Shown here: piece after piece, positions 12,501 through 27,300 of the stretch
Layout of the letters: each line of letters opens with the position of its first letter
Numbering within the stretch: position 1 is the stretch's first letter
Source of the DNA: Tetragonia tetragonoides
Lineage: Eukaryota > Streptophyta > Magnoliopsida > Caryophyllales > Aizoaceae
NCBI GenBank assembly: GCA_038025085.1
Contig: CM076150.1
Coordinates: 4,196,001 to 4,260,000, forward strand
DNA length: 64,000 nucleotides
Reading direction: 5' to 3'
Position numbers and translations under genes: made by a program
The notes under the pieces: model-generated
Told to the model about the DNA's origin: nothing
The model's input: the letters and a program-made list of their open reading frames with translations, nothing else
Database searches by the model: none

Positions 12501-15080
12501 AAATCCCTAAATAGAGGTCGAAAATAGAAAAGCAATTTAACCACCCCCTGGGCCCAAAAGAACAAGGCATTGCAACAATTAGTAAATCGTATTAAGAAGT
12601 AAGAACCATGGAGGCAATTGAATATACATCAAAGGAAGACTGGGTACTGGTCCAACCCACCCCAAACCTGGTGTCAACAACTAGAAACCAACTGCGTCTA
12701 AATGCTACAAAACGAACAGCAGACTGAGGAAGATGAAAACATTTTGTCTGCAACGGCATTCCACATAAAAGGCCTACAGTACTTATAAACATAAAGAGCA
12801 GTCAGAATCCCCAATAGATAGAAGATTTCAGAATCCCAACCCTGCAGTGATATAGACTACAATTAAAGAGGTTTAAAAAGAAAGAAAGATGGAAAAGATC
12901 AAGCAAGGCCACCAAACAGTGTACGCTGTACTGACATCAAAGAGTTGGAGACTCCAGCAAAATTTTCAGATTTAACGAAATAGACCAGCAAATTAAGTAT
13001 TACCAACTCTTCCGAATTGAAATCAAGCGATCACAAATGTAGCAGCGGGTTTCAAGATCAAATTCGTTTATTAATAAGTAACAATCAAGTGATCAACATA
13101 TCCAAATTCTGTCAGACAAGATTGAACTGTCACGCTAGGTAAGCATCCAATTGGTATAACAATGACTACTGGCTAGGAACCTCCTACAAGGCAGAGTACA
13201 GCCATGGGATATATAACCCTAGAACCCATTCTACACAACAGCCACCCTCCTCTCCGCCCTCCAACGCCCCAGCATAAATATATAAAACTTCCTGCTCCAT
13301 ATATATCATAGTCAAATGATCACAGTTTCATACTCACTGCTTGTTGGAAACTATTTCTTATATATATTCCTCAAACAAGAAACTTGTTACATTGCAACTT
13401 CCCGCAGCAAGAGAGTGTCATTCCAACTAAAATTGAAACATAAAACAAGCACTTTTTTTCTTTTTTTTCTTTGAGGGAACAGAAAATGAGCACTTAACAC
13501 CTATAAACCCAGCACCACAGTTTCTGTCCAAACAAGACCTCTTCATTTTCGCTGCCTAAATTCGAAGAAAGATAATACTCCAGTTCTTGTTTATCTTACT
13601 ACACAGAGAATGCTGCTACCTTCTTCCTTTAGATGATTTTATTGGAATTCAAGAACAGATCAATGTGTTGAGGATGGCAGGTGATAAGTCAACTCTGAAA
13701 TAGGAAAGGATTAGTGGTTGCCTCAAAAACAAAGGGCAAACCGGCTGTTTTTCGGACTAGTTCCAGAGTTCAGACTACGGAATGCAGTAGTAACCTTTAG
13801 CATGTGACTCAAATACTAAAACTAAGTTCCTAAATCCTAAAATCAGTACCATGATAAGCATAAAAGACGAAAAGTCATTCTATCAGGATACACATCACAA
13901 GGTCTCTGATCATCAGACATCTATTACCCATTCCCAGCAAAATCAAACCGAAAGGCACTAATCCCTTCCTTTTCCAATGCAGCAGAAATGTTCACCATGT
14001 TTTTCTCCTCCTGTAAGCAGAGACAATAGAAACATGAAGTCCACTCAACAACAAAATTCTCAAAGATAAGGATTTGCAAGCTAATTAAGAAACATTTTTA
14101 ATATTGAGTTGCTTCTAAAAAGTTCTAGGGAAAATAAATTGATTTCGATTTTCTCCCTGTTGTTAAATTTCTTGGCACTGGCTTCAAAATCTCATTTTTA
14201 ATCCCTCCACAGTAGTCTTTGTTAAAACACATAATTTTCGGATCAAAACATCAAAGAAGAGTAGAAGACAGATTATAACAATCTGCTACTAACCTTACTA
14301 CATCTGAATCCATGGCATAGTATTACAACCTCTTTATGAAAAGTATCATGTAGAAGCCCAACCAGCTTCTCACCATGATTGTTGAGTATGACGATTTTTT
14401 GTGGCTGAGTCACTGTAAAAATTGTGATTTGTTCCAACTTAAACACAATTCAAGAGAAGAGCAATGTACATATCTAATCCTGCCTGCCACAATTACTCAC
14501 CAATAATGTCTTTGAACCAAAAAAAAGAGCAAACAACAAAAAGAAAAATCATGTCAAATGCATATTAACCAACTTTGCATAATGCAATAGTTCTTGTAAC
14601 ATGGACTGCCACACTATACAAAAGAAGGTTATCAAGGGTTCATCCAATTTTCAATTAGCATATGTGCACAAAAAGGTTCTACCTTCTAGGTCAGCAAAAG
14701 ATTAAGTTTTTCAAGCTAGGCATGTTTATTCAATGTAAATATGTAATAATATTGATTTCAAGTGCGGGAAAATAGTCACTGTAGTGGACGGTTGTGATCA
14801 CAAAGAAAATATTTTTAAACGTACTTCAACTATTTCCTCTATAAAGAGCATCAACTCATTGATTAAGTAAATGCATCAATAAAGCATAAACAGAATGCAT
14901 AATTTTCGTGAGATTATCATTGCCCAAGAATCAAGATTGATATTAAGCAAAATTTGTTATGACCACAACAAAAAAAAAAAGTATTTGCCCAAACAAAGGG
15001 TCAACAGTTAATAGACAAGGGCACAATGAGTAGCAAAAGAGAAGAGGATAGAGAATTGTAAAACCTGGGTCGAGCGCCAT
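5583..15080 (-). CDS. Alpha/beta hydrolase, copy B (complete, 7 exons)
   Basis: Exons at 15065-15080, 14294-14412, 13928-14010, 12323-12444, 8849-9013, 8204-8297 and 5583-5784 join in frame to 801 nt (266 aa). All introns are GT-AG. The expected landmarks appear in order: HGF oxyanion strand near residue 40, DFAGNGESDG, nucleophile elbow GHSKGGD near 115, acid residue in GPADEFIP near 210, and histidine in GANHFYTEH near 240. There is no signal peptide or membrane segment, so a soluble cytosolic enzyme is likely. It belongs to the S33/BAAT-like hydrolases, which act on esters, amides or acyl groups; the substrate cannot be inferred. The locus spans 9.5 kb because introns 4 and 6 are long and hold LINEs. 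HDTFHKE and HGFRCSKEEKN differ from copy A, so copy B may be relaxing. Confidence 0.85.
5890..5945. repeat. Short tandem duplication in hydrolase B intron 6
   Basis: The phrase AACACTTCATGCACAG occurs twice about 38 bases apart, each followed by GNAAGTNA, giving a two-unit tandem repeat. Confidence 0.7.
6444..7747 (-). mobile_element. LINE insertion 3 (about 1.3 kb, perfect 19-bp target duplication)
   Basis: A 19-bp direct repeat, CAAACACTCAGTAGTCCTT, flanks the element exactly at 6425-6443 and 7748-7766. On the minus strand the remnant reads WRWVGDPSGEFSGKSFF, then VDVIWKAKVPLKMKA, then LDRVNTNDVRQRRRLGVAL, which is the usual order into the zf-RVT domain of plant L1-like LINEs. Several frames are broken. 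The 3' end has the hairpin TCGAGGATA-AGG-TATCCTCGA at 6491-6511. The element is 5'-truncated and lies antisense to nothing: it is on the same strand as hydrolase B, in intron 6. Confidence 0.9.
9565..9595. repeat. (GCA)n microsatellite
   Basis: Ten GCA units in intron 4 of hydrolase copy B, not in a coding exon. Confidence 0.9.
11116..11207 (-). mobile_element. Tail-only LINE insertion (about 92 bp)
   Basis: The direct repeat CTATCATTTCTTT flanks the insert at 11103-11115 and 11208-11220. Between the repeats lie only the last about 90 bases of the LINE family: the hairpin with an extended stem GGAGAGGATA-AGG-TATCCTCTCC (11165-11187), the ATTAATA region and the TTATCT-A tail, read on the minus strand. 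It is an extreme 5' truncation within intron 4 of hydrolase B. Confidence 0.85.
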
Positions 15081-15500
15081 TGTTGTGTAATTCTGAAGCA
15101 GCGATCAAGAAGAGCAGAAAATAATTGGACTTGCTTTACTGGGAATCTGGGATTGGAGTGGGACTGTGGTCAGTGGGAGACAGGCCACAGACATTCTTTG
15201 TCAAATGATGCAAGGCTTGGGGTAAGGATTAAGGAGTAATAGAGCAAAATAAAGTGGAGGGCTAACTAAGAGGGTAATGAAGAAAATAAAGGAAAAATGA
15301 GAAAAAATCATTACAATAAGAAGAGATGGGTAACTATTATCTCTAAATGAGGCTAATCATTATCCACCTTTTCAGAAAATTTTACCCTTAATGCCTCACA
15401 TACCTCTCATTTTACCCTTTAATCATTATCCCAATTCAAACATCTGATTCAAACATCTCCAATGTGAATTTTCCTCAACAAAAAATAAATAAAAACCAAA
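11556..15500. repeat. Segmental duplication, copy B
   Basis: Collinear with 1-4650 except for the insertions and deletions listed for copy A. It contains exons 1-4 of hydrolase copy B and about 400 bases of upstream sequence. The offset between copies is about 11.5 kb at the left end and about 10.6 kb at exon 1, reflecting net insertion in copy A. Confidence 0.85.
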
Positions 15501-16500
15501 TAAATATAAAAATTAAAAAAAAAAAAAAAAAAATGAAGACATGTAGTATATAATGTTGCCCTTTAACTTGATTATTGGTTTCAACAAGCCAAAAATAAAA
15601 AATGAAAACTTGATTATTTTTTGTTGCCCAAAAAAAATGATTATTGGTCTCAATAGGATACCATACAGGCACAGCCATACAGTGATACAGGTAAAACGTT
15701 AAAGGCCATAATCAACTGGTGATTCAGTGATCGAAGGGTAAATTTGTCATTTCTTGAAATATGCACAATGTAAACAATTGATGCATGGCTTTGTAAATTT
15801 ACCAAAATACCATGTTCTACGCCCACCCTTTATATATGTCCAATGGGTTGGGCATAATCGGTCGTCCTCGTCCATATATGGCCAAGTACAACCAGGTTAT
15901 TGTAAGTGGCGTCTTTACAGAATGTAATCATGTAGCAAATACTGCAAATTGTATTTATGGACGTCTAATTCCTCCCTCATCCTCTCCAGTCAATCTATCT
16001 AATTAATTCCTACAATATTTGACAAAACTTTTATAAAAAATTGATTCTTTTTCCTTTTTTTTTTTGGTGGTTGTGAGGTATTGGAGCCTTGGAGAGACGG
16101 GATTGATTATAAAGGATCTCATCTCACTCCGTCACTTCCCTAACTTATAGTGATGTCTGATGTGCATAGTGCATAGTGCATAGTGAATTGACAACAATAA
16201 TTCAAATCTACTCTCGAGTTTATTTAATTACATTGATAATAAAAAAGTGTGTGGGCTTCATATTTTTGCCCACACATTAAAAAAATTGATAAGGAATACG
16301 TATTTTCGGGAGTAGGTGAAAATTTGCGTTGGACTGACAGAGATGGTCAAAGTGGCTGTCCGACAATGCCTACAAGCTTAGCTTTCCATGATCAGCCATG
16401 ATCAGTTGCTGACTTGGTGGGCTCAGAACTGGGTAGTTTGAAAGAAGAATTCCATCTTGGAATAATTCGTTGCACGTAATAACTGGTTATGAGGCAGCGG
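15200..16500. other. Intergenic, no gene seen
   Basis: Upstream flank of hydrolase B, then AT-rich sequence with A- and T-runs and a (GTGCATA)3-like repeat near 16155-16182. No open frame has a recognisable domain. Confidence 0.5.
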
Positions 16501-16504
16501 AGAA

Positions 16505-16670
16505 ATATAAGTTTACCCATTGGGTGGTCTACTCGGGTGATGTGTCCATCGATGATTGGTTGAGTTTTAATTTTTCATATTTTAAGTTGAAAATAGATTA
16601 TTTGAGTCCCAATGTATAAACTTGTTTTTCTTGTTCACATCACCCGAGTAAACTACCCACCGAATAGATG
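16505..16670. mobile_element. Foldback MITE, GTAGTTTACYCGGGTGA family
   Basis: An inverted repeat joins GGGTGGTCTACTCGGGTGAT at about 16520-16539 with ATCACCCGAGTAAACTACCC at about 16643-16662, about 100 bases apart. A related inverted repeat occurs at 40350-40500, so this is a family and not a one-off palindrome. Confidence 0.6.
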
Positions 16671-17067
16671 AAGCATTCTCCTGAGGCAGCCGTACCACCT
16701 TTTGGATAAATCCAGCAACCAAAATCTTTGCTGGCTTTTTACCCACCATGAATAATACTAGTCTCTTGACAAGAATATGCAGTCAAAATGGGCGACAAGT
16801 AAACTACATGACCATCAATATCCACACAACTTTGTTTTGAACAAGAGTGCTGCTAGTAGGATTAGGATTAGGGTACATGACAAACACTGAAAAGTACGTA
16901 ATGTAACATTGCTATTGGCCTCCAAATTTCTTGTTTAACAAAGGGAAAGAAATGAATGTATTTTGTTGAGAGATGATTAAGACTTAGGTGTCTCTATACT
17001 ATGTTATTTTAGACTGGAAATTGGATGTTGGAAATTGGCATTTTTTTGGAGCAAAATGAGACTAGCT

Positions 17068-19985
<2,918 letters not shown>

Positions 19986-20849
19986 ATACTAGTTACATTC
20001 CCGTGCGATGCACGGTTTGTGTGTTTTTCTACTTGTACAAATTCTCAATTTATCTTTCGCATATATCATGTCTTGATATAAAAATCCTAAACTATGAATA
20101 TCTCCCTTAATATGCTATAAACCTACAATATCACAACAATTGTAGGGCAAAATACAAAAATTATACAATTTTTCATTTATCATTAATCATGATCGATATA
20201 AACCAACTGGTTTGTATAGCAAAATTTGTTTATTATTTTTATTGCAATTCTCTCAAATATCTAGTATTCAATATCCAGTCTAAAAGATCACTACTACCAC
20301 CATACTACTACTATTACTTCTACTGCTACCATACTACTATTATTTTTGTGCTACAATTTATTCTACTATCCAGTCCAATAAAAAAAATATCGTATATATC
20401 AAATGGATGCATTAAAATTAGGTTGGAATTTTAGGAATTGGAATTTCGAATGGATAAGTTCAAGTTGAAACCGAAAATCCAATTTGAATGTCGATCTAAA
20501 TATGATGATCTAAATATATATATGATGATATATGATATTAGATTGTTATTTTTGCACTAGTTTTAAAGCGAAGAAAGTGGGTTTAACTTTCCAACATTGT
20601 CTTTACTTTTTGAAGAATAATAAAGGGAGGCGGGGTCAGTTGGTAGGTGTAATGATATATGGGAATAATGGTAAAAATGTTATTGAAACTACTTATTTTA
20701 TGAACAATGTATACATTTATCTGAAACAAAATAAAAGCAACATTGTATATATTTATCTGAAATAGAGCAAAATGAGATTTTCTACTGGAAACTCAAGCTC
20801 TCGAAGAAAACTGTATTAAATGGGTACTTGTAAGAATATATTGGAACAT

Positions 20850-20850
<1 letters not shown>

Positions 20851-20931
<81 letters not shown>
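20851..20931. repeat. (TAA)n microsatellite
   Basis: About 27 uninterrupted TAA units. Confidence 0.95.
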
Positions 20932-20932
<1 letters not shown>

Positions 20933-21516
20933 TTCGTCACCTAGGGGCCATAGACTATAACCAAGTTCACAGTTGGGATTATACTCCGCAATTTCAAAAC
21001 GTGAATTATTACATGGAACTCAAGTAAAGTTTGGATTATTTCATCAACTAATTTTCCTAATTTAAGAAAAACCTGGAAAAAAAAAAGTCAACGGGCCTGC
21101 CCGAAACCTGCCCATATTTGGGCAAGGCTTGGGATGAAGTTCAAGCCCGACCCAAATAGCTTTATTTATTTATTTTGATAATTTTCTGATATTTTGTTTG
21201 TTGCAATTATAAATTGGTTTTTTTGAAAAATATAATATTGCAAATCTGACATTATGGTTGGGTAGATCTCGAAAAGTTATATGAATTTCAAAAAAATTCA
21301 TCTCAAACGCACATTATAAACAAAAGTAATGCATAAATAGAAATTAAAGAAATAGCAAATTGGCCCAAAAGCTCGTTGGCGCGGCTAACATGGCTGAATA
21401 CAGGAATGGTCAATTGACCCGAAAATCCAATTGGCCGATCCGATGATCACCTCTAATTTAAAATAACCATACAGTTGAATTAACTTATTCAGCACTATAA
21501 ATTAACAGTTCGCATT

Positions 21517-22402
21517 AATAGCGCACCCCTTTTTAAACAATACCGCACACTTTTCCAAAAAGTACCAATAATACCCTTGTTTTAATTAAGTCTTTAATTC
21601 TCCTCCTTCAATCGAGACTACCTTCGTATATAACCTCTGACCGCTCTCTTTCAAATATTTTTTTTACTAGTAATCAATCAATTTATCACATATTGAAAAC
21701 AAATCAGTTGACACGGGTGTGTTCTTTAGAGCTCATGCAGTCCATTCAATTCAGTTCAAGAGTGATCTCGTGTCAGTCCAGTGATTCAGTTCAGTTCGAT
21801 AATGTTCAGTTCAGTAGTGTTTAGTTCACAAACATACATCAGTTCAGTTAAGTTGTGTGCATTTCAGTTCAATAGTGTTGAATTCAGTTCACTTTAATTC
21901 AGCCCTAAAAAACGCACCTACCATACAAAAGATTAAACCGTACAAATTATTTGACATGTGCCTAAAATAGGCGTAGCTGACTTACCTCTGCGCCTAAAGT
22001 AGGCGTAGGTGAGTTACGCATGTAAAGTACGTGACGAGTGCTGCGCCTAAAAGTGGCGCACATATATGAAATTTGTTTTGGTGTCCACCCATCAAGGAAA
22101 CGAAATTGTCAGTTGTAATTCAATATGATACAGGTCACTTGTTGGTTCTCAATGGACATTTTTGTATTAGATATTAGACATGTAGTCTTATGATTGGTTA
22201 ATGCTCATGTATGATTGGTTAATGCTCATGTTGAACTTTGCTCCTGTGCCTTCATTGTGTTAACTGTAGCAATTATGGAAGGCTTCTTGTAAATGGGTGT
22301 GTGACGTGAGGAGGCTTATTTTCCCTTCTCTGAATTAAGGTTACATTAGTAATTTTAAATGGTAGGAGTACGGTATTATTTAAAAAAGGGTGCGGTAGTT
22401 AG
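21517..22402. mobile_element. Non-autonomous terminal-inverted-repeat element (about 0.9 kb)
   Basis: The left end, AGCGCACCCCTTTTTAAACA with AATACCGCAC, matches the inverted right end, where the minus strand reads ACCGCACCCTTTTTTAAATA and AATACCGTAC. The inside holds a TTCAGTTCAG-rich stretch (21730-21900) and two tandem about 38-base units, each with a CGCCTAAA-RTAGGCG palindrome (about 21957-22030), plus a third partial unit ending TGGCGCAC. No protein-coding capacity. The target duplication is unclear, so the superfamily is undetermined (Mutator-like or hAT-like are candidates). Confidence 0.5.
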
Positions 22403-23544
22403 CACCATCCTAAATTAAAACACAATGTGTCATCATCTGAATTTAGCAAAAGTTATATGTTTTCAAGTATTATAATTATCAATTGTTGAAAAGTTGGACT
22501 AAAGTGGAACATCCACATAATGAAATAATAATCCGTATTTAGGAAATAATGAGTAAGTAATGGGGTTCGCTCACCCTAAAAATTCAATTTGTCCAAAAGT
22601 ATGACATGTGGCAGTCTTGAAGCACTGTTATTAAAACAAAGCAAATAAAGTAAATTATTAGCACATTTGGCATAAGAGTTAGTACAACATATAAGAGGTT
22701 AAAAGTTGAAATATTATTAACACAATCATTTTATTAATTAAAGAATTAGATGATACATAGCACCCCGATCCACTTAGGATAGTGACACATGACAAAGTAA
22801 ACCTGAGTTTTAGCAAATGTGATATAAGCGCCACATGGCAAGGATGAATTACGGCCTAAGGGGGTGGCCAGAGGGGTGAACGCCTAGGGCCCAGTTTGAG
22901 TATGGCCCAAACAACAATGAAAAATTAAGATAAAATAAATAAACTTGCAAACACTAAACATGAAAAAGGACTTGGTTCCTTGGTTGGAAATGAGTTGGGT
23001 TGCTCCTTATGTACATTGTGTTCTGGGATTAAATTTCTTTAGCCTCCATTTTTCTATAATTTAAAATAATTTTTCATTCTTTATATCTTCATGTTCTAAT
23101 AAGGGGCCCTTTTTTTTCTTTTGCGATAAAACAAGTTATTCATACTTTAGGGGCCCTTACTTTTATCCTGCCCCAGGGCCTCAAAAACCTTAGGGACGAC
23201 CCTGGAATTACATGAACAAAGAACCCTGATGGGTTAGCTTAGCTTGTGAGACCTTTGAGATTTAGTCCACAGGTGCCAGGATCAAGGCCTTTTGGGGCCA
23301 CTGGAGGTTTTCCTCATCCTTAACATGAGGGCCAATGAGATTAGTAGATAGATACCCATATTATCTAAAAAAAATATAAAACAAAATAGCAGAAATCTCA
23401 TGAAAGTGTCATATGACAAGGGCTCATGGAAGTGCTACACGACAAGAGTGTATTATGAGTCGCTTTAATGTTGAACCATTTTGACCTAAATCTTCTAAAG
23501 TGTAATTGATTGTACTTTCTATGTTATACTTCAAATGAAGTACA
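22403..23544. other. Intergenic; decayed repeat with imperfect inverted ends near 22845-23215
   Basis: The stretch from ACGGCCTAAGGGGGTGGCCA to GGGCCTCAAAAACCTTAGGG has GC-rich ends that are partial reverse complements of each other around an AT-rich core with GGGGCCC motifs. This suggests an old DNA transposon remnant. No gene is supported. Confidence 0.3.
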
Positions 23545-23549
23545 CATGC

Positions 23550-24334
23550 TGTTGGGGAAAATGCAGATAATTGCAGAATAATAATTTCCCTCTTTGTATG
23601 ATTAAAATAGGCTAAATAAAATATGCGGGAAAATAATAGATGAGGACACCAGAATTTTTACGTGGAAAACCCTTCAAGTCAAAGGGAAAAACCACGGGAC
23701 CTTTGGTCCGGTAAAACTTCCACTATAATAGTAGGATTACAAGATGTCGTCTCTAGTATGAACTAGAAGATATCAAACAAAGACCTCACCCACAAAAGGA
23801 TGGATTACAATAGTATATAAACTCACCAAAATGGTGGAACACTCAAATTATCTCACTTTGTAGTGGCTCTCTCTCACTCTCTCTCTCTCTCTAGAATGGA
23901 TGTCTCTCACACTTGTGTATGTGCGGAATGCTTCTCACTTGTTGTTGTGAGTGTACTTCACAACTTGTGGATTTCTCTCACACTTGAGTATGTGTGGAAT
24001 GCTTCTCTTCAATTGGATTGGATTGAATTGGATTTTGCCTTCTTCAAGTCCTCCTATTTATAGAGGATGAGATGAGCTAGTGAACGTATTTGATATTCAC
24101 TAGAATTTATGTTAACTGAGAACATGAATTGAAGAAACTTATGGTACTTTCAATCTTGAGCGTTAAGTGAGGTTTTATCTTCCCACATTAATTCTCCAAG
24201 AAAGTAAATGACTAATGATTTAACATAACACCAATAACCCACGACAATTTACTTTGGCCGTTTACTACCTTTTCAGTTTCTTCCTTTAATTTATTTATTG
24301 TTGTTGTGCCATCAATTATGAGGGACTCCCAACA
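23550..24334 (-). repeat. Copia 3' LTR (left in the window)
   Basis: 785 bases, TG...CA termini with a 7-bp inverted repeat TGTTGGG/CCCAACA. It has a longer CTCTCT tract than the other LTR. Confidence 0.95.
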
Positions 24335-24351
24335 ATCTCCCCCTTCCCGAT

Positions 24352-27300
24352 TTAATTGGGGGGCACCACCACACCGGTTCCTTTACAACAATCATGAAAC
24401 TTCTTGGTCGACACTACCTTGGTCAACATGTCGGACCAGTTATCATCGGTGTGAACTTTGTCTAGCTGCAATAGCTTTTCTTCTAGCACATCTCGTATCC
24501 AATGAGATCGAACATCGATATGTTTTGTACGAGAGTGATAGGTTGAATTTTTGGCTAAGTGTATAGCACTCTGGCTATCACATTTCAAGACATACCTTTC
24601 TTGTTCTTGTCCCAACTCACGGAGGAAAATTTTCATCCATAACATTTCCTTGCACGCTTCTGTAGCTGTGATATACTCTGCCTCCGTTGGGGATAGAGCG
24701 ACACACTTTTGGAGCTTCGATTGCCACGACACAGCTCCTCCTGCAAAAGTTGTCATATATCCTGATGTCGATTTTCTCGAATCGACATCTCCAGCCATAT
24801 CTGCATCTGTGTAGCCTTCTAACACATGTTTTCCTTCACCAAAGCATAAACACCTCTTGGTGGTTCCCCGGAGATAACGAAATATCCACTTCACTGCTTA
24901 CCAATGTGGTTTTCCAGGATTAGATAAAAATCTGCTTACTGCACCGACTGCGTAGGCAATATCTGGTCTGGTACATACCGTGGCGTACATGAGACTGCCA
25001 ACTGCAGATGAATATGAGACCTTATCCATTTCTTCTTGCTCAGCCTCATTTCTCGGACTCTGCTGCTTACTTAGCTTGAAATGTCCGGCTAATGGAACAC
25101 TGACTGGCTTGGCCTTGTGCAGGTTGAATCTTTCAAGAACCTTCTCAATTTGAGATAGCCATAATAACTTCTTGGAACGATCTCGGGTGATCTTCATTCC
25201 AAGGATCTGTTTTGATGGTCCCAAATCCTTCATGGCGAATGACTTGCTTAGGGCATTCTTAAGAGTTGCAATTTTCTTCTTATCTTGCCCAACAATCAAC
25301 ATATCATCAACATATAGCAAAAGTATGATGCAATCGCCACTATCATACCTCTTCACGAAGACACAATGATCTGCGTGAGTCTTCTTGAAATTGTATTGGA
25401 CCATGAAAGAGTCAAACTTCTTTTACCATTGCCTCGGTGCTTGCTTTAGACCATAGAGGCTCTTTTTCAATCGACATACCATGTGTTGTTTACCCGGTTC
25501 TTCAAACCCCTCGGGTTGCTCCATGTATATCTCATCCTCTAGGTCTCCATGCAGGAAAGCAGTTTTGACGTCGAGCTGTTCGATCTCCAAGTCTAGGCTG
25601 GCGGCTAGACCGAGAACTACTCGGATAGATGACATCTTTACTACCGGAGAGAATATCTCATCAAAATCAATACCCTTCTTCTGGTTACAGCCCTTGACCA
25701 CGATCGTGGCTTTGTATCTGGGCTTTGGGTTGCTTTCTCCGGCTTTGATCTTGTAAACCCATTTGTTTTTCAGCGCTCGTCTTCCTTTGGGTAACTTGAC
25801 AAGATCATATGTATGGTTCTCATGCAAGGATTGCATCTCCTCTTGCATGGCTTTCTTCCATTCCTCTCTCTGAGTATCATTTATAGCCTCATCGTAGGTT
25901 TGAGGCTCCCCCTCATCCGTGAGGGTCACATACTCATCTGGGAGATATCTGGTGGAAGGTCTTCTTTCTCAGGTTGATCTTCGCAACTCAGGTTGTTGAA
26001 CTGGCTCACTGGACTCGACAAGCTCTTCATCATTTGTCTCTGTTGAGGACTCCTCTATTTCTTCCATTGAGGGTTTGCCTAAATCAGGCATGTGACCAGT
26101 TTCATTATCATTGGTATCACCTGCTTGTTCCCTATCATCATCATGTGGTACATTTGATGACTCTTCATCTCGTCGAGGGTTAACTCTGGGCTTCTCTGCC
26201 TCCTTGGTGGCTTCGATGTTCTGATCTTCGAAGAACACAACATCTCGACTTCTTACGATCCTTCTACTCACAAGATCCCATAGGCGATATCCAAACTCAT
26301 CTTTCGGTGAGCAAAGGTAGATACATTGCTTCGTCTTTGAATCGAGCTTTGATCTTTCGTCCTTGGGGATGTGGACGAATGCTCGACAGCCAAATACCTT
26401 GAACTGGTCATATGAGACCTTTCTTCCCGTCCAGACGTCCTCTGGGATATCTCCATCCAAAGGAACTGAGGGAGAATGGTTGATTATATCAACGGCTGTA
26501 TTGACGGCTTCTCCCCATAATGACTTGGAGAGTTTGGCATGAGAGAGCATGCAATGAACTCTTTCCTCGATCGTGCAGTTCATTCTCTCAGCTACACCAT
26601 TCAGCTGTGGTATTTTTGGTGGTGTCTTCTCGAGCCTTATTCCATATGACTTGCAATAGGCTTCGAAGGGGCCACGATACTCTCCACCGTTATCAGAACG
26701 GACACATTTGAGCTTTCGGCCAGTCTCTCGTTCCACCCTGACATGGAACTCTTTGAAAGCCTCGAGTACCTGGTCTTTTGTTTTCAACAAAGGCACCCAT
26801 ACCTTTCTTGAGTGGTCATCAATGAAAGTAACAAAATACAATGCCCCACCAAGAGATTTCTCAGTCATAGAACACACATCCGTATGCACCAAATCAAGAA
26901 CATGATTTCTTCTACGTGGCTAGCTAGGTCTGCTGAATGAGACTCTATGTTGTTTTCCAACCAAACAATGGGTGCACGGTTCAAGTGTTTTACCTTTCAC
27001 ACTCGGGAGGATCTGTTTTCTCGCGAGGATTTGTAATCCCTTCTGGCTCATGTGTCCTAACCTCTTGTGCCACAATTCTAAGCACGATTTATCATGGGCA
27101 ACATTAACTTCTCCCTTACACAACTTTGCTTGTGTGAAGTACAATGAACCTTGTTTTCGTCCTCTGGCGACGATCAGGTTGTTTCTTGTGAGTTTCCATC
27201 TACCAGCGCCAAACTGGTTCAGGTAACCGGCATCATCTAACTTTCCGGTTGACATCAGGTTGAGGCGCATATCTGGAACATGTCTCACATCCTTCAACAC

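Noticed and set aside
9014..13927. Hydrolase B lacking its nucleophile exon
   Set aside because: At first no GHSKG exon was evident between exons 3 and 5. It was then found at 12323-12444 with correct phase, so the gene is complete.
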